Source: an uncultured Parvularculaceae bacterium (GTDB lineage: Bacteria; Pseudomonadota; Alphaproteobacteria; Caulobacterales; Parvularculaceae). Taken from it: DNA of 64,000 nucleotides. Location: positions 20,444-84,443 of the forward strand of contig CAMYLZ010000016.1 of assembly GCA_947259375.1 (NCBI GenBank), in the 5' to 3' direction. Shown in pieces: positions 26,531 through 35,174 of this stretch. Position 1 is the stretch's first letter, and every line of letters begins with the position of its first letter. The notes under the pieces were generated by a model. That model made no database searches. It had not been told where the DNA came from and saw nothing but the letters and a program-made list of their open reading frames with translations. A program made the translations under genes and the position numbers.

Positions 26531-26560
26531 GGCAAGCCGGCTCCTTTGCGGGGATGGTTC

Positions 26561-27808
26561 TTATTCTTTCAGCGGCGAAGGCGCGTCCGGGGTTTCGGAC
26601 GCCCCGTCATTTGACGTCTCGTCTGTCGGCGCTTCCGCCGCCGGCGATTCCTCGGGCGCGGGCTCTTCCGCCGGCGCTGCTTCCTCGAACGCCGGATGCA
26701 CGATCGCGCCGCCGCGGGTCAGCGCGACGCCCTTGATGATGTCGTCTTCCGGGTCGGCGACGAAGGCGTTCTTGTCCTTGTCGTAGAACGCAGAGACGAA
26801 ATTGAAGACATTGCGCGCATAAAGACCCGACGCGTCGGCGGCGAGCCTGCCCGGCACATTGTTGAATCCGAGGATGGTGACGCCGCCGGTCTCGATCGCC
26901 TCGCCGGCGCGCGACAGCTCGACATTGCCGCCGGCCTCGACCGCAAGGTCGACAATCACCGACCCGGCGCGCATGGACTGAACCATATCGGCGCTGACGA
27001 GCTTCGGCGCAGACCGGCCGGGGATCAGCGCCGTTGTAATGACGATATCCTGCTTTTTGATATGTTCGCTGACGAATTCGGCCTGGCGTTTTTGGAAGTC
27101 CTCGGACATTTCCTTGGCGTAGCCGCCCGCCGTTTCGGCTTCCTTCATCGCCTCTTCATCGACGGTCACGAATGTCGCGCCGAGGCTTTCGACCTGCTCT
27201 TTCGCCGCGAAGCGCACATCGGTGGCGGAAACGATCGCGCCGAGCCGGCGCGCGGTCGCAATCGCCTGAAGGCCGGCGACGCCTGCGCCCATGACGAAGA
27301 CTTTCGCGGCGGCGATCGTGCCGGCGGCCGTCATCATCATCGGCAGCGCCCGTCCGTAATAGGCCGATGCGTCGATCACCGATTTGTAGCCGGCGAGATT
27401 CGATTGTGAGGAAAGCACGTCCATCGACTGCGCGCGGGTAATCCGCGGCATGAAATCCATCGCCATGGCGTCAACGCCGAGCCGCGCATAGGCGCCAAGC
27501 TGGTCCGGGTCGCCATAAGGCGCGAGAATGCCGACCAGCGTCGCGCCGCGCCCGATAACCCGCAGCTCCTCGCTCGACGGCGCCAGCACCTTGACGACAA
27601 GTTCCGCGCCCTGCGCCGCATCCGCCGCGCTGGGGGAGATATCCGCGCCCGCTTCCTTGTAATCCGCATCGGCGAAACGCGCCGCCTCGCCCGCGCCGGT
27701 CTGGACCGTCACGCTCGCGCCCAGTCCGATGAATTTACGTACAGTTTCCGGCGTCGCCGCAACCCGGGTTTCGCCGGACCGCGTTTCCTTCAATACGGCT
27801 ATTTTCAT
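26561..27808 (-). CDS. pntAA: NAD(P) transhydrogenase subunit alpha part 1
   Basis: Encodes 415 residues of the soluble NAD-binding domain I. KIAVLKETRSGETRVAATPETVRKF is the alanine dehydrogenase/PntA N-terminal signature, and KVFVMGAGVAGLQAIATARRLGA (about 168-190) is the NAD motif. The last 45 residues are an acidic Pro/Ala/Glu tail (AAPAEEPAPEESPAAEAP). GGAGG precedes the start. First gene of pntAA-pntAB-pntB; the aa3-type subunit IV-like gene sits just upstream on the same strand. Confidence 0.96.
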   Translation of the reverse strand: MKIAVLKETRSGETRVAATPETVRKFIGLGASVTVQTGAGEAARFADADYKEAGADISPSAADAAQGAELVVKVLAPSSEELRVIGRGATLVGILAPYGDPDQLGAYARLGVDAMAMDFMPRITRAQSMDVLSSQSNLAGYKSVIDASAYYGRALPMMMTAAGTIAAAKVFVMGAGVAGLQAIATARRLGAIVSATDVRFAAKEQVESLGATFVTVDEEAMKEAETAGGYAKEMSEDFQKRQAEFVSEHIKKQDIVITTALIPGRSAPKLVSADMVQSMRAGSVIVDLAVEAGGNVELSRAGEAIETGGVTILGFNNVPGRLAADASGLYARNVFNFVSAFYDKDKNAFVADPEDDIIKGVALTRGGAIVHPAFEEAAPAEEPAPEESPAAEAPTDETSNDGASETPDAPSPLKE

Positions 27809-27835
27809 CAGGCCTCCGGCGGGGCGCCGCCCGCG

Positions 27836-28063
27836 CTAGTGATGCGAGAAGAAGACTTTCACAATAATGTGGGCAAAAACGTAAACAACAACCCCGGCAA
27901 TCACAGAAAGAAGAAAGCCGTTGGCCATGACAATGCTGGTGAAAAACGTCGCGAGCGCGAGCGCAGCCGGGACGCCGACTTCCGTTGCAGCGCCCATGAT
28001 GCCGTCATAGGCCTTTTTGTGCTCTTCCGCGTCGCTCAACTTTTCCGAGACTTCGTCTGACAT
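27836..28063 (-). CDS. aa3-type cytochrome c oxidase subunit IV-like protein
   Basis: Encodes 75 residues from the ATG at 28063. The core EEHKKAYDGIMGAATEVGVPAALALATFFTSIV resembles PF07835, a one- or two-helix subunit of bacterial aa3 oxidases; the His-x3-Tyr-x2-(Ile/Phe) start is typical. Here it lies 28 nt upstream of pntAA, a placement seen in alphaproteobacteria, so it may belong to membrane energetics more generally. The oxidase genes themselves are not in the window. Confidence 0.75.
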   Translation of the reverse strand: MSDEVSEKLSDAEEHKKAYDGIMGAATEVGVPAALALATFFTSIVMANGFLLSVIAGVVVYVFAHIIVKVFFSHH

Positions 28064-28129
28064 GGCTACCCCATCGCTTTTCCGGGCTGTTTTAAGGATT
28101 TCAGACCCTTGAGCAAGACTATTCAACGC

Positions 28130-29101
28130 CTAAACCCCAAAACGCACCGGCCAGGCGCTTAAAAGCGTCCGCAAGGTGGTGATGAAGGCGACCGGCTGGT
28201 CCATCATCAAATGGTGATGGGCCTCCGGGATCATGACGAAAGGCGAGCGCCCCAGCGCCTGTTCTTTCAAATGCTCGATTCCGTCGCCTTGGGCGAACAT
28301 GGATTTTTCCCCATAGATGAACGCCAGCGGACAGCGCGCGGCGCGCAGCAGATCCCGCTCAAAATGGATTTCGAAACGGCTCAAAGGGCTGGGGTCGAAC
28401 TTCCAGATCCACCCTTCTCCGCCTTCGGGCAGCGGCGCCCGGCGCAGGCCCTCACGGGCGATATAATCGAGCAAATAGAGGTTTTCCCCAGGTTGGTTGG
28501 GTAAAAGCCGGAAGCGCGAAATCGGCTCTTCCTTTGCCGCATAGACCCGCGCGGCCTTTTTTTCCTCAGCCTTGCCGGGCTTCGCCTTGATCACCGTGTA
28601 GCCTTCATGCGGGTCCGGCACGCCGAGGGGAGAATCGACCACCACCGCGCCGCCCAGGCGTTCGCCATCGCGCTCAACCGCGGCGAGCGTCACCCAGCCG
28701 CCGAAACTGTGCCCGACGACGATCGGCCGGCCGCGGCTGGCGAGCCCCGCCGCGTCGATGACCGCGAACACCTCATTGACGAGATTGTCGAGCGAATATT
28801 TATCGCGCCAGTCCGAATCCCCCATGCCGGACAGGTCGAGCGCCGCGACCCGGCGGTTCTGGGCGAAAAACGGCGCAAATGGCCGCCACCAATTGCGATG
28901 CGCGCGCCCGCCATGCACGAACAGAACGCCGCGCCGGCCTTCCTCGCCCCAAGCCGAATAGCGAATGCGCGCGCCATCGACCATCACCGCCCGTTCCTCG
29001 GACGGGGTCGCTATCGCATTTTCGAACCATTCCGGCGCCGGCGGCTTTTCGCCGTTCAGCGCGGCCAGCGGGCGGATCAGCTCTTCTTTGTTCTCGGTCA
29101 T
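28130..29101 (-). CDS. Alpha/beta hydrolase
   Basis: Encodes 323 residues. Oxyanion region VLFVHGGRAHRNWW (59-72), nucleophile elbow GHSFGG with Ser132 (130-135), and probable catalytic His in PEAHHHLMMDQPV near the C-terminus; the catalytic Asp lies in a lid-flanking region (FIYGEKSMFAQGDG). An insertion rich in charged residues (about 170-195) forms the cap. The substrate is unknown. It is the most upstream gene in the minus-strand run that leads into the transhydrogenase genes. Confidence 0.88.
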   Translation of the reverse strand: MTENKEELIRPLAALNGEKPPAPEWFENAIATPSEERAVMVDGARIRYSAWGEEGRRGVLFVHGGRAHRNWWRPFAPFFAQNRRVAALDLSGMGDSDWRDKYSLDNLVNEVFAVIDAAGLASRGRPIVVGHSFGGWVTLAAVERDGERLGGAVVVDSPLGVPDPHEGYTVIKAKPGKAEEKKAARVYAAKEEPISRFRLLPNQPGENLYLLDYIAREGLRRAPLPEGGEGWIWKFDPSPLSRFEIHFERDLLRAARCPLAFIYGEKSMFAQGDGIEHLKEQALGRSPFVMIPEAHHHLMMDQPVAFITTLRTLLSAWPVRFGV

Positions 29102-29473
29102 GGCGCAGCCTTTTTCCTGCCCTTGGATAGCGGATGTTTGCTGCAGCGCAAAGCGATCCTTGCCGCCGGCGCTCCGCCTCCATGAGCGCTTTCACCGGCG
29201 CCGACATAGGCGCTTCAGGGTTTTTTCATGGCGCCGGCCCTTCAACAAAGGCGGCAAACCGAATGCTGCATTCACGCAATTTCATGTTTTGGCGCATCAC
29301 CGCCGGAATAAAACGATGCGCATATTCTTATCTATTCTCCCGTTTCTTTTATTGACCATGATGCGTCCTCTTATTTGATTTCGCCATGCATCCTGAAAAG
29401 GCCGGAAACAAGCAACTCAACGCGGACTATTTGGCGCATGGATTTTTGCGCATCGCAGCGCCCGGCGGCCATG

Positions 29474-29489
29474 GTAAACACTTTGTTAA
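29474..29489 (-). promoter_or_regulatory. CtrA-like box upstream of tacA-like gene
   Basis: Read on the minus strand the sequence is TTAA-N7-TTTAC, one mismatch from the CtrA consensus TTAA-N7-TTAAC. It lies 140 nt before the TacA-like start. In Caulobacter the tacA gene is CtrA-controlled, which makes the site plausible, but single boxes occur by chance. Confidence 0.35.
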
Positions 29490-29525
29490 TCCGTAAGCGA
29501 ATATTCTTTCGATAACCATCATTTG

Positions 29526-29574
29526 GGGTAAAATTCCGTATCGGAATGACACGGATTTAAAATGTTCTTTACCC
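29526..29574 (+). promoter_or_regulatory. Nested inverted repeats in the tacA-like leader
   Basis: GGGTAAA (29526-29532) can pair with TTTACCC (29568-29574), and inside it ATTCCG (29533-29538) with CGGAAT (29542-29547). They sit 55-100 nt before the start codon, so they could be an mRNA hairpin or an operator. Confidence 0.35.
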
Positions 29575-29629
29575 AATTGGCGGAAAGTCCCTCAGCAAAG
29601 AATCAATTGCAGAAAGGCCCGCCTTCATC

Positions 29630-31111
29630 ATGGTGAAAACGATCCTGATCGTTGACGACGATCCGACACAACGCCGCCTCATGCGCGCCGTGTGCGAAAA
29701 GGCGGGCTACCCGGTGCTGCAAGCCGACAGCGGCGAGAACGCGCTGCAATTGCTGCAAAGCCAGCAAGGCGCCGACATCGCGCTCATCATGCTCGATCTG
29801 CGCATGCCCGGCCTTGGCGGCATGGAAACGCTGAAACGCGCCAAGTCTTTCCGCGAAGACCTCCCGGTCATCGTGCTGACCGCGCAAGGCGGCATCGACA
29901 CGGTTGTCGAGGCCATGCAGAACGGCGCGGCTGATTTCTTCGTCAAACCCGCCTCGCCCGAGCGCGTCATCGTTTCGATCAAAAACGCCTTTAACATGAC
30001 GACGCTGAAGGGCGAGGTCTCCCGCCTCAAGCGCAAGCATGACGGCGCCATGGGATTTCGGGATCTTGTCGGCGAGTCCGCCGCCTTGCGGCACGTCATG
30101 CGCCTTGGCGAACGTGCGGCCGCATCGAACATCCCGATACTGATCACTGGCGAAAGCGGCACCGGCAAGGAAATGATCGCCCGCGCAATTCAGGGCTCTT
30201 CGGACCGCGCCGGGCGCGCCTTCATCACGGTCAATTGCGGCGCCATTCCGGAAAATCTCGTAGAAAGCATCCTGTTCGGTCACGAGAAAGGGTCGTTCAC
30301 CGGCGCTTCCGCAAAACATATCGGCAAATTCCAGGAAGCCGATGGCGGCACGATCTTTCTCGACGAAGTGGGCGAGCTGCCCGCCGACATGCAAGTGAAA
30401 TTGCTGCGCGTATTGCAGGAAGGCGAGGTCGACCCGATCGGCGCCAAGCGCCCGGTCAAGGTCGATGTGCGCGTCATCTCCGCCACCAATCGCAACCTTG
30501 CCGAAGAAGTCAAAAATGGCGGCTTCCGCGAGGATCTGTTCTATCGCCTCAATGTATTCCCGATCGAGGTGCCGTGTTTGCGGGACCGCCGCGAAGACAT
30601 CCCTGCACTGATCGATCATTTCATCGGCCGTTACAACGCCGAGGAACGCCGCGACGTGCGCGGCGTGCGCCACGAAGTGCTTGAGGTGCTGACCGCCTTC
30701 AACTGGCCGGGCAATGTCCGCCAGCTTGAGAACACGGTGTTTCGCGCCGTGGTGCTGGCCGAAGGCGCTTATCTTGCGGCGGAGGACTTTCCGCTGCTTG
30801 CCGACGCCTTTGCCGAAGCCGGCATCGAACAAGGCCCGCCCTTGCTGCTCGAGGATAGCGGCATGGACGACGCCCCGCCCGCAGCCTTGCCGCTCGCCGG
30901 CAATGCCGAGGCGGTCGATAGCCCGGTCGCCATTTTTGACCGCGAGGGACATTTGCGCTCGTTGCAGGAGATCGAAAAAGACCTCATCGAGGTGGCGATC
31001 GCCACTTATGAAGGCAAAATGTCAGAGGTTGCCCGCCGCCTTGGCATGGGCCGTTCAACCCTTTATCGCAAGCTGCGCGAGCACGATCTGGAAGTGAAGC
31101 GCGCGAGTTGA
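29630..31111 (+). CDS. Sigma-54-dependent response regulator, TacA-like
   Basis: Encodes 493 residues. Receiver domain (1-120) with phosphoacceptor Asp56 (LIMLDLRMP); AAA+ domain (about 145-385) with Walker A GESGTGK (174-180), sigma-54 contact loop GSFTGA (221-226; Ser instead of Ala in GAFTGA, an accepted variant) and Walker B GGTIFLDEVGEL; C-terminal Fis-type helix-turn-helix (EVARRLGMGRSTLYRKLREH). The start MVKTILIVDDDPTQRRLMRAV is very like Caulobacter TacA, which activates stalk genes as the end of the ShkA-ShpA phosphorelay. No cognate kinase is adjacent. Confidence 0.88.
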   Translation: MVKTILIVDDDPTQRRLMRAVCEKAGYPVLQADSGENALQLLQSQQGADIALIMLDLRMPGLGGMETLKRAKSFREDLPVIVLTAQGGIDTVVEAMQNGAADFFVKPASPERVIVSIKNAFNMTTLKGEVSRLKRKHDGAMGFRDLVGESAALRHVMRLGERAAASNIPILITGESGTGKEMIARAIQGSSDRAGRAFITVNCGAIPENLVESILFGHEKGSFTGASAKHIGKFQEADGGTIFLDEVGELPADMQVKLLRVLQEGEVDPIGAKRPVKVDVRVISATNRNLAEEVKNGGFREDLFYRLNVFPIEVPCLRDRREDIPALIDHFIGRYNAEERRDVRGVRHEVLEVLTAFNWPGNVRQLENTVFRAVVLAEGAYLAAEDFPLLADAFAEAGIEQGPPLLLEDSGMDDAPPAALPLAGNAEAVDSPVAIFDREGHLRSLQEIEKDLIEVAIATYEGKMSEVARRLGMGRSTLYRKLREHDLEVKRAS

Positions 31112-31252
31112 GGCGGGTTGGCGTTGGGAACTTCCCGGCCTCGTCTCTCCTCCGGCATCCTGCTCTGATTGCAAGAACGGCAACTTCATGGTTTCCCTAT
31201 CCGCCAGCCCGATTCTGGCTCGGCATCGGCGCGACCCAGGCAAGGAGGCAAG

Positions 31253-32026
31253 ATGAAGCGGCAAATCATGGCGGCGTCCCGGAGCGTGTTGCCGCTTCGC
31301 GCGCGTAATGCGTTGATGCATTTCGGTTTCAACATCGCGCGAGAGGAATTCGACCGTTTCGCATATCGTTACGCCTTCGCGCCGAATATGCGCCTGGCGC
31401 TTGCAGACGCGAAAGAGCGAGGCCTTCACCCCCGGACCATCCTGGACATCGGCGCCTTTGAAGGCGACTGGGCGCGGATGGCGAAGGCGATCTGGCCAGA
31501 TGCGCAAATCACCATGATCGAGGCAAACGAGGAAAAACGCGGTTGCCTGAATTCCGCCGCCGGCGATGTCGACGCGCAGCTGCATTTTGCATTGCTCGGA
31601 CCGGAAGACGGCAAGGAAGTCACCTTTCACGTCATGGAATCGGGATCATCCGTATTTGAAGAAGAAAGCGCCTACGAGCGGCGCGCCGTCACGCGCCAGA
31701 CAACCAAACTCGACACGCTCCTTGCGAACGTTCCTTCGGTCGATTTCATCAAGCTGGACACGCAAGGCTATGAGCTTGAAATCCTCAAAGGCGCCGGCCG
31801 CTTGCTCTCGGCGGCATCGGCCGTGCTCATGGAAGCATCCCTGATCCAGATTAACGCCGGCGCGCCGCTTTTGCATGACGTGCTCCCTTTTATGAAGGAG
31901 CGCGGATTCATGTCTTACGAGATCGCCGAAATTCACCGCCGTCAGCGCGACGGGGCCATGAATCAGATCGACATATTGTTTGTACGCGAGGATTCCCCGC
32001 TGCTGGCGAGCAAGTCCTTCACTTGA
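31253..32026 (+). CDS. FkbM family methyltransferase
   Basis: Encodes 257 residues. The start at 31253 is fixed by AAGGAGG five nt upstream. The SAM motif TILDIGAFEGDWARMAKAIWP (about 61-81), ITMIEANEEKRGCL and later SVDFIKLDTQGYELEILKGA (about 160-180) are the FkbM pattern; the LDTQGYE block holds the catalytic Asp/Glu region. FkbM enzymes O-methylate sugars or small molecules, often in surface polysaccharide synthesis. No glycosyltransferase gene is nearby, so the substrate is unknown. Confidence 0.88.
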   Translation: MKRQIMAASRSVLPLRARNALMHFGFNIAREEFDRFAYRYAFAPNMRLALADAKERGLHPRTILDIGAFEGDWARMAKAIWPDAQITMIEANEEKRGCLNSAAGDVDAQLHFALLGPEDGKEVTFHVMESGSSVFEEESAYERRAVTRQTTKLDTLLANVPSVDFIKLDTQGYELEILKGAGRLLSAASAVLMEASLIQINAGAPLLHDVLPFMKERGFMSYEIAEIHRRQRDGAMNQIDILFVREDSPLLASKSFT

Positions 32027-32053
32027 TACGGCTTCACCCCGGCGTGCGTTTGG

Positions 32054-32317
32054 TCAGTCCCCGATCGCCGCGAGATAAAGGTCGAGCAGCGCTTCTTGTT
32101 CCTGACGGTCGGCGCGGTCCATCTTGCGGATCTTCACCACCTGGCGCAGCGTCTTGACGTCATAGCCCTCGCCTTTCGCCTCGGCGTAGACTTCCTTGAT
32201 GTCGTTCATGATCGCGGCCTTGTCTTCTTCAAGGCGCTCGACCCGTTCGATAAACGAGCGCAACCGGTCCGCTGCTACTGTTGATGCGCCTTCGACACTC
32301 GCTGATCCGTCCGCCAC
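32054..32317 (-). CDS. gapR: GapR family nucleoid-associated protein (DUF2312)
   Basis: Encodes 87 residues from a GTG with AAGGAG upstream. [44 protein letters not shown] and the ending [16 protein letters not shown] align with Caulobacter GapR over its whole length. GapR binds AT-rich, overtwisted DNA as a clamp, accumulates ahead of forks and RNA polymerase, and is essential in Caulobacter. It is convergent with the FkbM gene. Confidence 0.94.
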   Translation of the reverse strand: MADGSASVEGASTVAADRLRSFIERVERLEEDKAAIMNDIKEVYAEAKGEGYDVKTLRQVVKIRKMDRADRQEQEALLDLYLAAIGD

Positions 32318-32476
32318 GCTTCGCGCTCCTTTAATATGTCAATCATGCAGCATTTCGCCGGTCATAAATTATTCGGTCCATGATCCGGGTGCGGAGCATA
32401 GCATCCGCCATATCGGCCTTAAGGAATAGAAAGCGCTGGCGCTCGCGCCAAGCGCATTCATGGCATTTGGGGAAAA

Positions 32477-33037
32477 CTAAATTTCTTGACCGTCGAGTTC
32501 CCGGCGCAAGGCCCGCGCGCGCTGGCGGGCGTTTTCGTCATGCGGGTTCCATTCGAGCGCCTTTTGAAACATCTCATAGGCGTCGCGTTTTTCACCGCCG
32601 GCGAGCAGGATTTCCGCCAGCGTGGCGCGCACTTCAAAATGCCGGGGCTCGAGCTCCAGCGTGCGGGAGAAATCCTCGATCGCGCCGGCCCTGTCTTCAT
32701 TTGTGAGGCGCACCGAGCCGCGCAGCGCATAGCCTTGCGCAAAGCTCGGCGCGAGGCCGACAATATGGTCGAGCAGCGCGAGGGAAAGGTCGAAAGCGCC
32801 GTTCTCGGCGCTGAGCGCGGCGCGGGCGTAAAGCAGGTCCACCGTGTCGCTCGGCGCATCGGACCAGATTTCGATGATCCGGCCGGTATTTTCCTCCGCC
32901 CGCAGGGCGTCGCCGACACGCAGCTCCTCAAAAAGCTGGTCAAGGCGCGGGTCAGTCTGGTCCGCCGCCGCCGTCGCCATGAAAGGCGGCGCGGCGAGAC
33001 AGGCAACCGAAACAACAACGCAAAAAAGCCCTCGCAT
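32477..33037 (-). CDS. Exported tetratricopeptide repeat protein
   Basis: Encodes 186 residues from the ATG at 33037. The signal peptide MRGLFCVVVSVACLAAPPFM ends near ATAAA-DQ (about 25). Three TPR-like units follow (LLYARAALSAENGAFDLSLALLDHIV; GYALRGSVRLTNEDRAGAIEDFSRTLELEP; AEILLAGGEKRDAYEMFQKALEWNP). Probably a periplasmic scaffold; partner unknown. It lies 58 nt downstream of rpmJ. Confidence 0.82.
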   Translation of the reverse strand: MRGLFCVVVSVACLAAPPFMATAAADQTDPRLDQLFEELRVGDALRAEENTGRIIEIWSDAPSDTVDLLYARAALSAENGAFDLSLALLDHIVGLAPSFAQGYALRGSVRLTNEDRAGAIEDFSRTLELEPRHFEVRATLAEILLAGGEKRDAYEMFQKALEWNPHDENARQRARALRRELDGQEI

Positions 33038-33095
33038 GGGCGAGAGCTTAAGAGGCAAAGCCTTAAAATCCAAGGAAATTGCGCGTGAGGCGGCG

Positions 33096-33221
33096 TTAAG
33101 CCTGTTTCGCCTTGAAGCGCCGCTGCGTCTTGTTGATGACATAGACGCGGCCCTTGCGGCGGACGACGCGGCAGTCTTTGTGCCGGGCTTTCAACGACTT
33201 AAGGGACGAACGGACTTTCAT
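33096..33221 (-). CDS. rpmJ: 50S ribosomal protein L36
   Basis: Encodes 41 residues, [20 protein letters not shown] onward, with [19 protein letters not shown]. This is the zinc-free (single Cys) long form of L36 standard in alphaproteobacteria. It has its own promoter just upstream (TTGACA-N17-TATTCC). L36 bridges 23S rRNA elements near the peptidyl transferase base. Confidence 0.96.
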   Translation of the reverse strand: MKVRSSLKSLKARHKDCRVVRRKGRVYVINKTQRRFKAKQA

Positions 33222-33263
33222 GACACGATGCCTTTTTGGGCTTTGATTGCGTTTGAGCGGCGG

Positions 33264-33292
33264 GGAATAGTCAAAGGCGGGCGATCTGTCAA
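33264..33292 (-). promoter_or_regulatory. Sigma-70-type promoter of rpmJ
   Basis: On the minus strand TTGACA (33292-33287), 17-nt spacer, TATTCC (33269-33264). The -35 is perfect and the spacing is optimal; the -10 matches TATAAT in three of six positions. It lies 43 nt before the rpmJ start. Confidence 0.6.
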
Positions 33293-33317
33293 CCGCGAAA
33301 GGCGCTGAATCCGGGAC

Positions 33318-34304
33318 TTACGCCGTTCCGAACACGCGCGCCCACAGGCGCTTGCGGAAACGACATATGCGCCACCCGGTCCCCTCGCCGCCCAGCCGAA
33401 TCAGGGCCTCGCGACGCGGCATGATCTGCGGCGTGCGCAGGTTGCAGGCGAGCCCCGCCTTTTCCAGCACCTTGATCAACCACCAGCCGGGATCCGGCTG
33501 TCCGGGCAAAAGGCCGATCCGCGCCGAGCCCGGATATGCATGGTGATTATTGTGCCAGCTCTCGCCCATGCTGATCAGCCCGGCTATGGGGACGTCCTGC
33601 CCCTGAACGCAAGCGCCGAGAACCCGCCAGCTCATGCGTTCATTGCCGCCATGCTCGCCATGATGGGCGAAATGGCCAATCAGCCAGTGGCCAGTGACGC
33701 TCACCGCAACGCGCAACGCGACGCCCCAAATGACAAAAGCCCAGCCGCCGAGCATGAAAAGGACAAGAGCCAGCGGCGCCTGCTGCACCATCCAGTAGCG
33801 CTCCATGAACCGGTACAGCTTGTCATTGCCGAGACGCGCTTCCGGAACAAATTGCGGTGGATTATCCAACTCAATATCACAATGGCATTGCCAGAAATAA
33901 TCAAGCCAGAAACCGCGGCGATGACATAGATAGTCATGACACGAACTTTGACGTTGCGCCCAGTCACGCAAATCGTGCTGGCGCATCATGCCGAACGGCC
34001 CAGCCATGCCCACAAGCACGCCTAGGTACACAAGCACGTACTCAAGCAATAACGGACAATCGAAACTGTTGTGTATGAGGCGGCGGTGCATGCCGACCGA
34101 ATGACCCGCGCAAAGAGTTACTGCTGTCAGTAGTAAAAAAACCGCCAGCGCGTCGAAACCGAATGTCAGCGGTGCGCCGATAACGCCGATGAGCGTCATC
34201 GCTGTCATCCAGAGAGATTTGACCGGACGCCATTTCACCCGTCCCGCAGCCGGGTCCGATCGCTCGTCAAAAATAATCCGTTCCGATCCCTTTTCGAGCG
34301 CCAC
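33318..34304 (-). CDS. Membrane fatty acid (acyl-CoA) desaturase
   Basis: Encodes 328 residues from a GTG with GGGAGGGG upstream. Iron-ligand histidine boxes: HRRLIH (about 73-78), HDLRDWAQRQSSCHDYLCHRR (about 110-130) and HNNHH near 253, the set seen in the diiron desaturases; three or four membrane helices surround them. It introduces a double bond in acyl chains and so adjusts membrane fluidity. It follows the ArsR gene by 27 nt on the same strand, so the regulator probably controls it. Confidence 0.85.
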   Translation of the reverse strand: MALEKGSERIIFDERSDPAAGRVKWRPVKSLWMTAMTLIGVIGAPLTFGFDALAVFLLLTAVTLCAGHSVGMHRRLIHNSFDCPLLLEYVLVYLGVLVGMAGPFGMMRQHDLRDWAQRQSSCHDYLCHRRGFWLDYFWQCHCDIELDNPPQFVPEARLGNDKLYRFMERYWMVQQAPLALVLFMLGGWAFVIWGVALRVAVSVTGHWLIGHFAHHGEHGGNERMSWRVLGACVQGQDVPIAGLISMGESWHNNHHAYPGSARIGLLPGQPDPGWWLIKVLEKAGLACNLRTPQIMPRREALIRLGGEGTGWRICRFRKRLWARVFGTA

Positions 34305-34331
34305 GGCGATCCCCTCCCTGTTTTGCCCGCT

Positions 34332-34631
34332 TTATGCTTTTCCGGGCTTTATTTCTCGCTTCAATGGGCGCGACACCGGACAGACTTCCTGTGCGAACCC
34401 GTTAAGCGTGTTCACCAAATTGTCGGGCACGAGCGAATAGATGATGAACTGGCCTTTGCGCTCGCTGCGCACGAGGCCCGCGTTCTCCAGAATCTGCAGA
34501 TGTTTCGAGATCGCAGGCTTGCTCATGTCGAACCGAGCCGCGATCTCCCCCGCCGTCAGATCGGCGTCGGACAAATACGCAAGAATTTTGCGTCGCGGCA
34601 GCGAGGCCAGAGCTTCGAAAATCGCCTGCAT
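34332..34631 (-). CDS. ArsR-family autorepressor (SdpR-like)
   Basis: Encodes 99 residues. MQAIFEALASLPRRKILAYLSDADLTAGEIAARFDMSKPAISKHLQIL is very like the SdpR-type ArsR winged helix, which represses its own operon rather than sensing metal. Recognition helix residues 39-49. The single Cys near the end and lack of Cys/His in helix 3 argue against metal sensing. The AT-rich stretch 34649-34686 just upstream is the likely binding region. First gene of the ArsR-desaturase unit. Confidence 0.85.
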   Translation of the reverse strand: MQAIFEALASLPRRKILAYLSDADLTAGEIAARFDMSKPAISKHLQILENAGLVRSERKGQFIIYSLVPDNLVNTLNGFAQEVCPVSRPLKREIKPGKA

Positions 34632-34679
34632 GAAAACACCCTTTTCACTAATTAACTTATTCATTAATAATCTACACAT

Positions 34680-35174
34680 TTAATGAAAAGTCAAGCGCCG
34701 TCCGGTCTCGCCCCCGGCCGGCCCCGCGCGGGTCAATCCGCACGAGGCCGGTCCGAAAGGATTTGTCTCCGGGCGCGCGCCAGACGGTCCCGACCGGCCG
34801 CGCGCCAAGCTTCACGATGTCAAACAGCCTGCTTTCGCCGGCGGCGAACCGCCGCGAAAGCATGGCGCCGATAAGGGCCTATGAGGGGGTTGCGGGCGCG
34901 CTTCATTGAGCGCCGCCCCGCCGGTTGTTAAGGCCGCATGTCAACGCGAGATGCATGATAAGGCCGCCGGCGAGGTGGTGGATAACTATCCACCAAAGGC
35001 GGGATTCATGAAGATTTTCATCAAGTATGAGGTATTTTTGAAGGGGGTGTTCGACCTATGCGTGTGGGGCGGTTTTCGGGTTTTGACCCCTCTCCCCATG
35101 GGCGCCGACTCGCCACGATCTAATCGTCGCGTCCACCACCATAACCATCCGCATGCGCCGCACGAGTCAAAAAT
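34680..35174. other. Gene-free region with a 18-nt palindrome
   Basis: About 495 nt without a credible gene; short frames on both strands have no family likeness. The left end is the ArsR promoter region. In the middle an AT-rich patch (34977-35045) contains the perfect inverted repeat GGTGGATA-AC-TATCCACC (34977-34994) and GANTC sites at 35003, 35107 and 35163. The function is unknown. Confidence 0.5.

Larger units (their letters stand above)
29102..29629. other. Gene-free region ahead of the TacA-like gene
   Basis: 528 nt with lower GC than its neighbours and no credible gene; only short frames are present. Its right half carries regulatory-looking sequences listed separately: a CtrA-like box at 29474-29489 and nested inverted repeats at 29526-29574. 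The left half would contain the promoter of the minus-strand hydrolase gene. Confidence 0.6.

Noticed and set aside
29315..29378. A 20-residue hydrophobic peptide frame before the TacA-like gene
   Set aside because: Starts without a ribosome site and is too short to support; kept only as part of the gene-free region.
29603..30952. A 449-codon minus-strand frame opposite the TacA-like gene
   Set aside because: Antisense to a complete response regulator with all motifs; composition is that of a shadow frame.
34672..34863. A 63-codon minus-strand frame upstream of the ArsR gene
   Set aside because: It overlaps the ArsR promoter region, has no ribosome site and no recognisable family.
34977..35050. 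Chromosomal replication origin suggested by DnaA-like boxes and an AT-rich patch
   Set aside because: Only near-consensus boxes in one palindrome, and no origin-linked genes (dnaA, hemE, parAB, gidAB) nearby.
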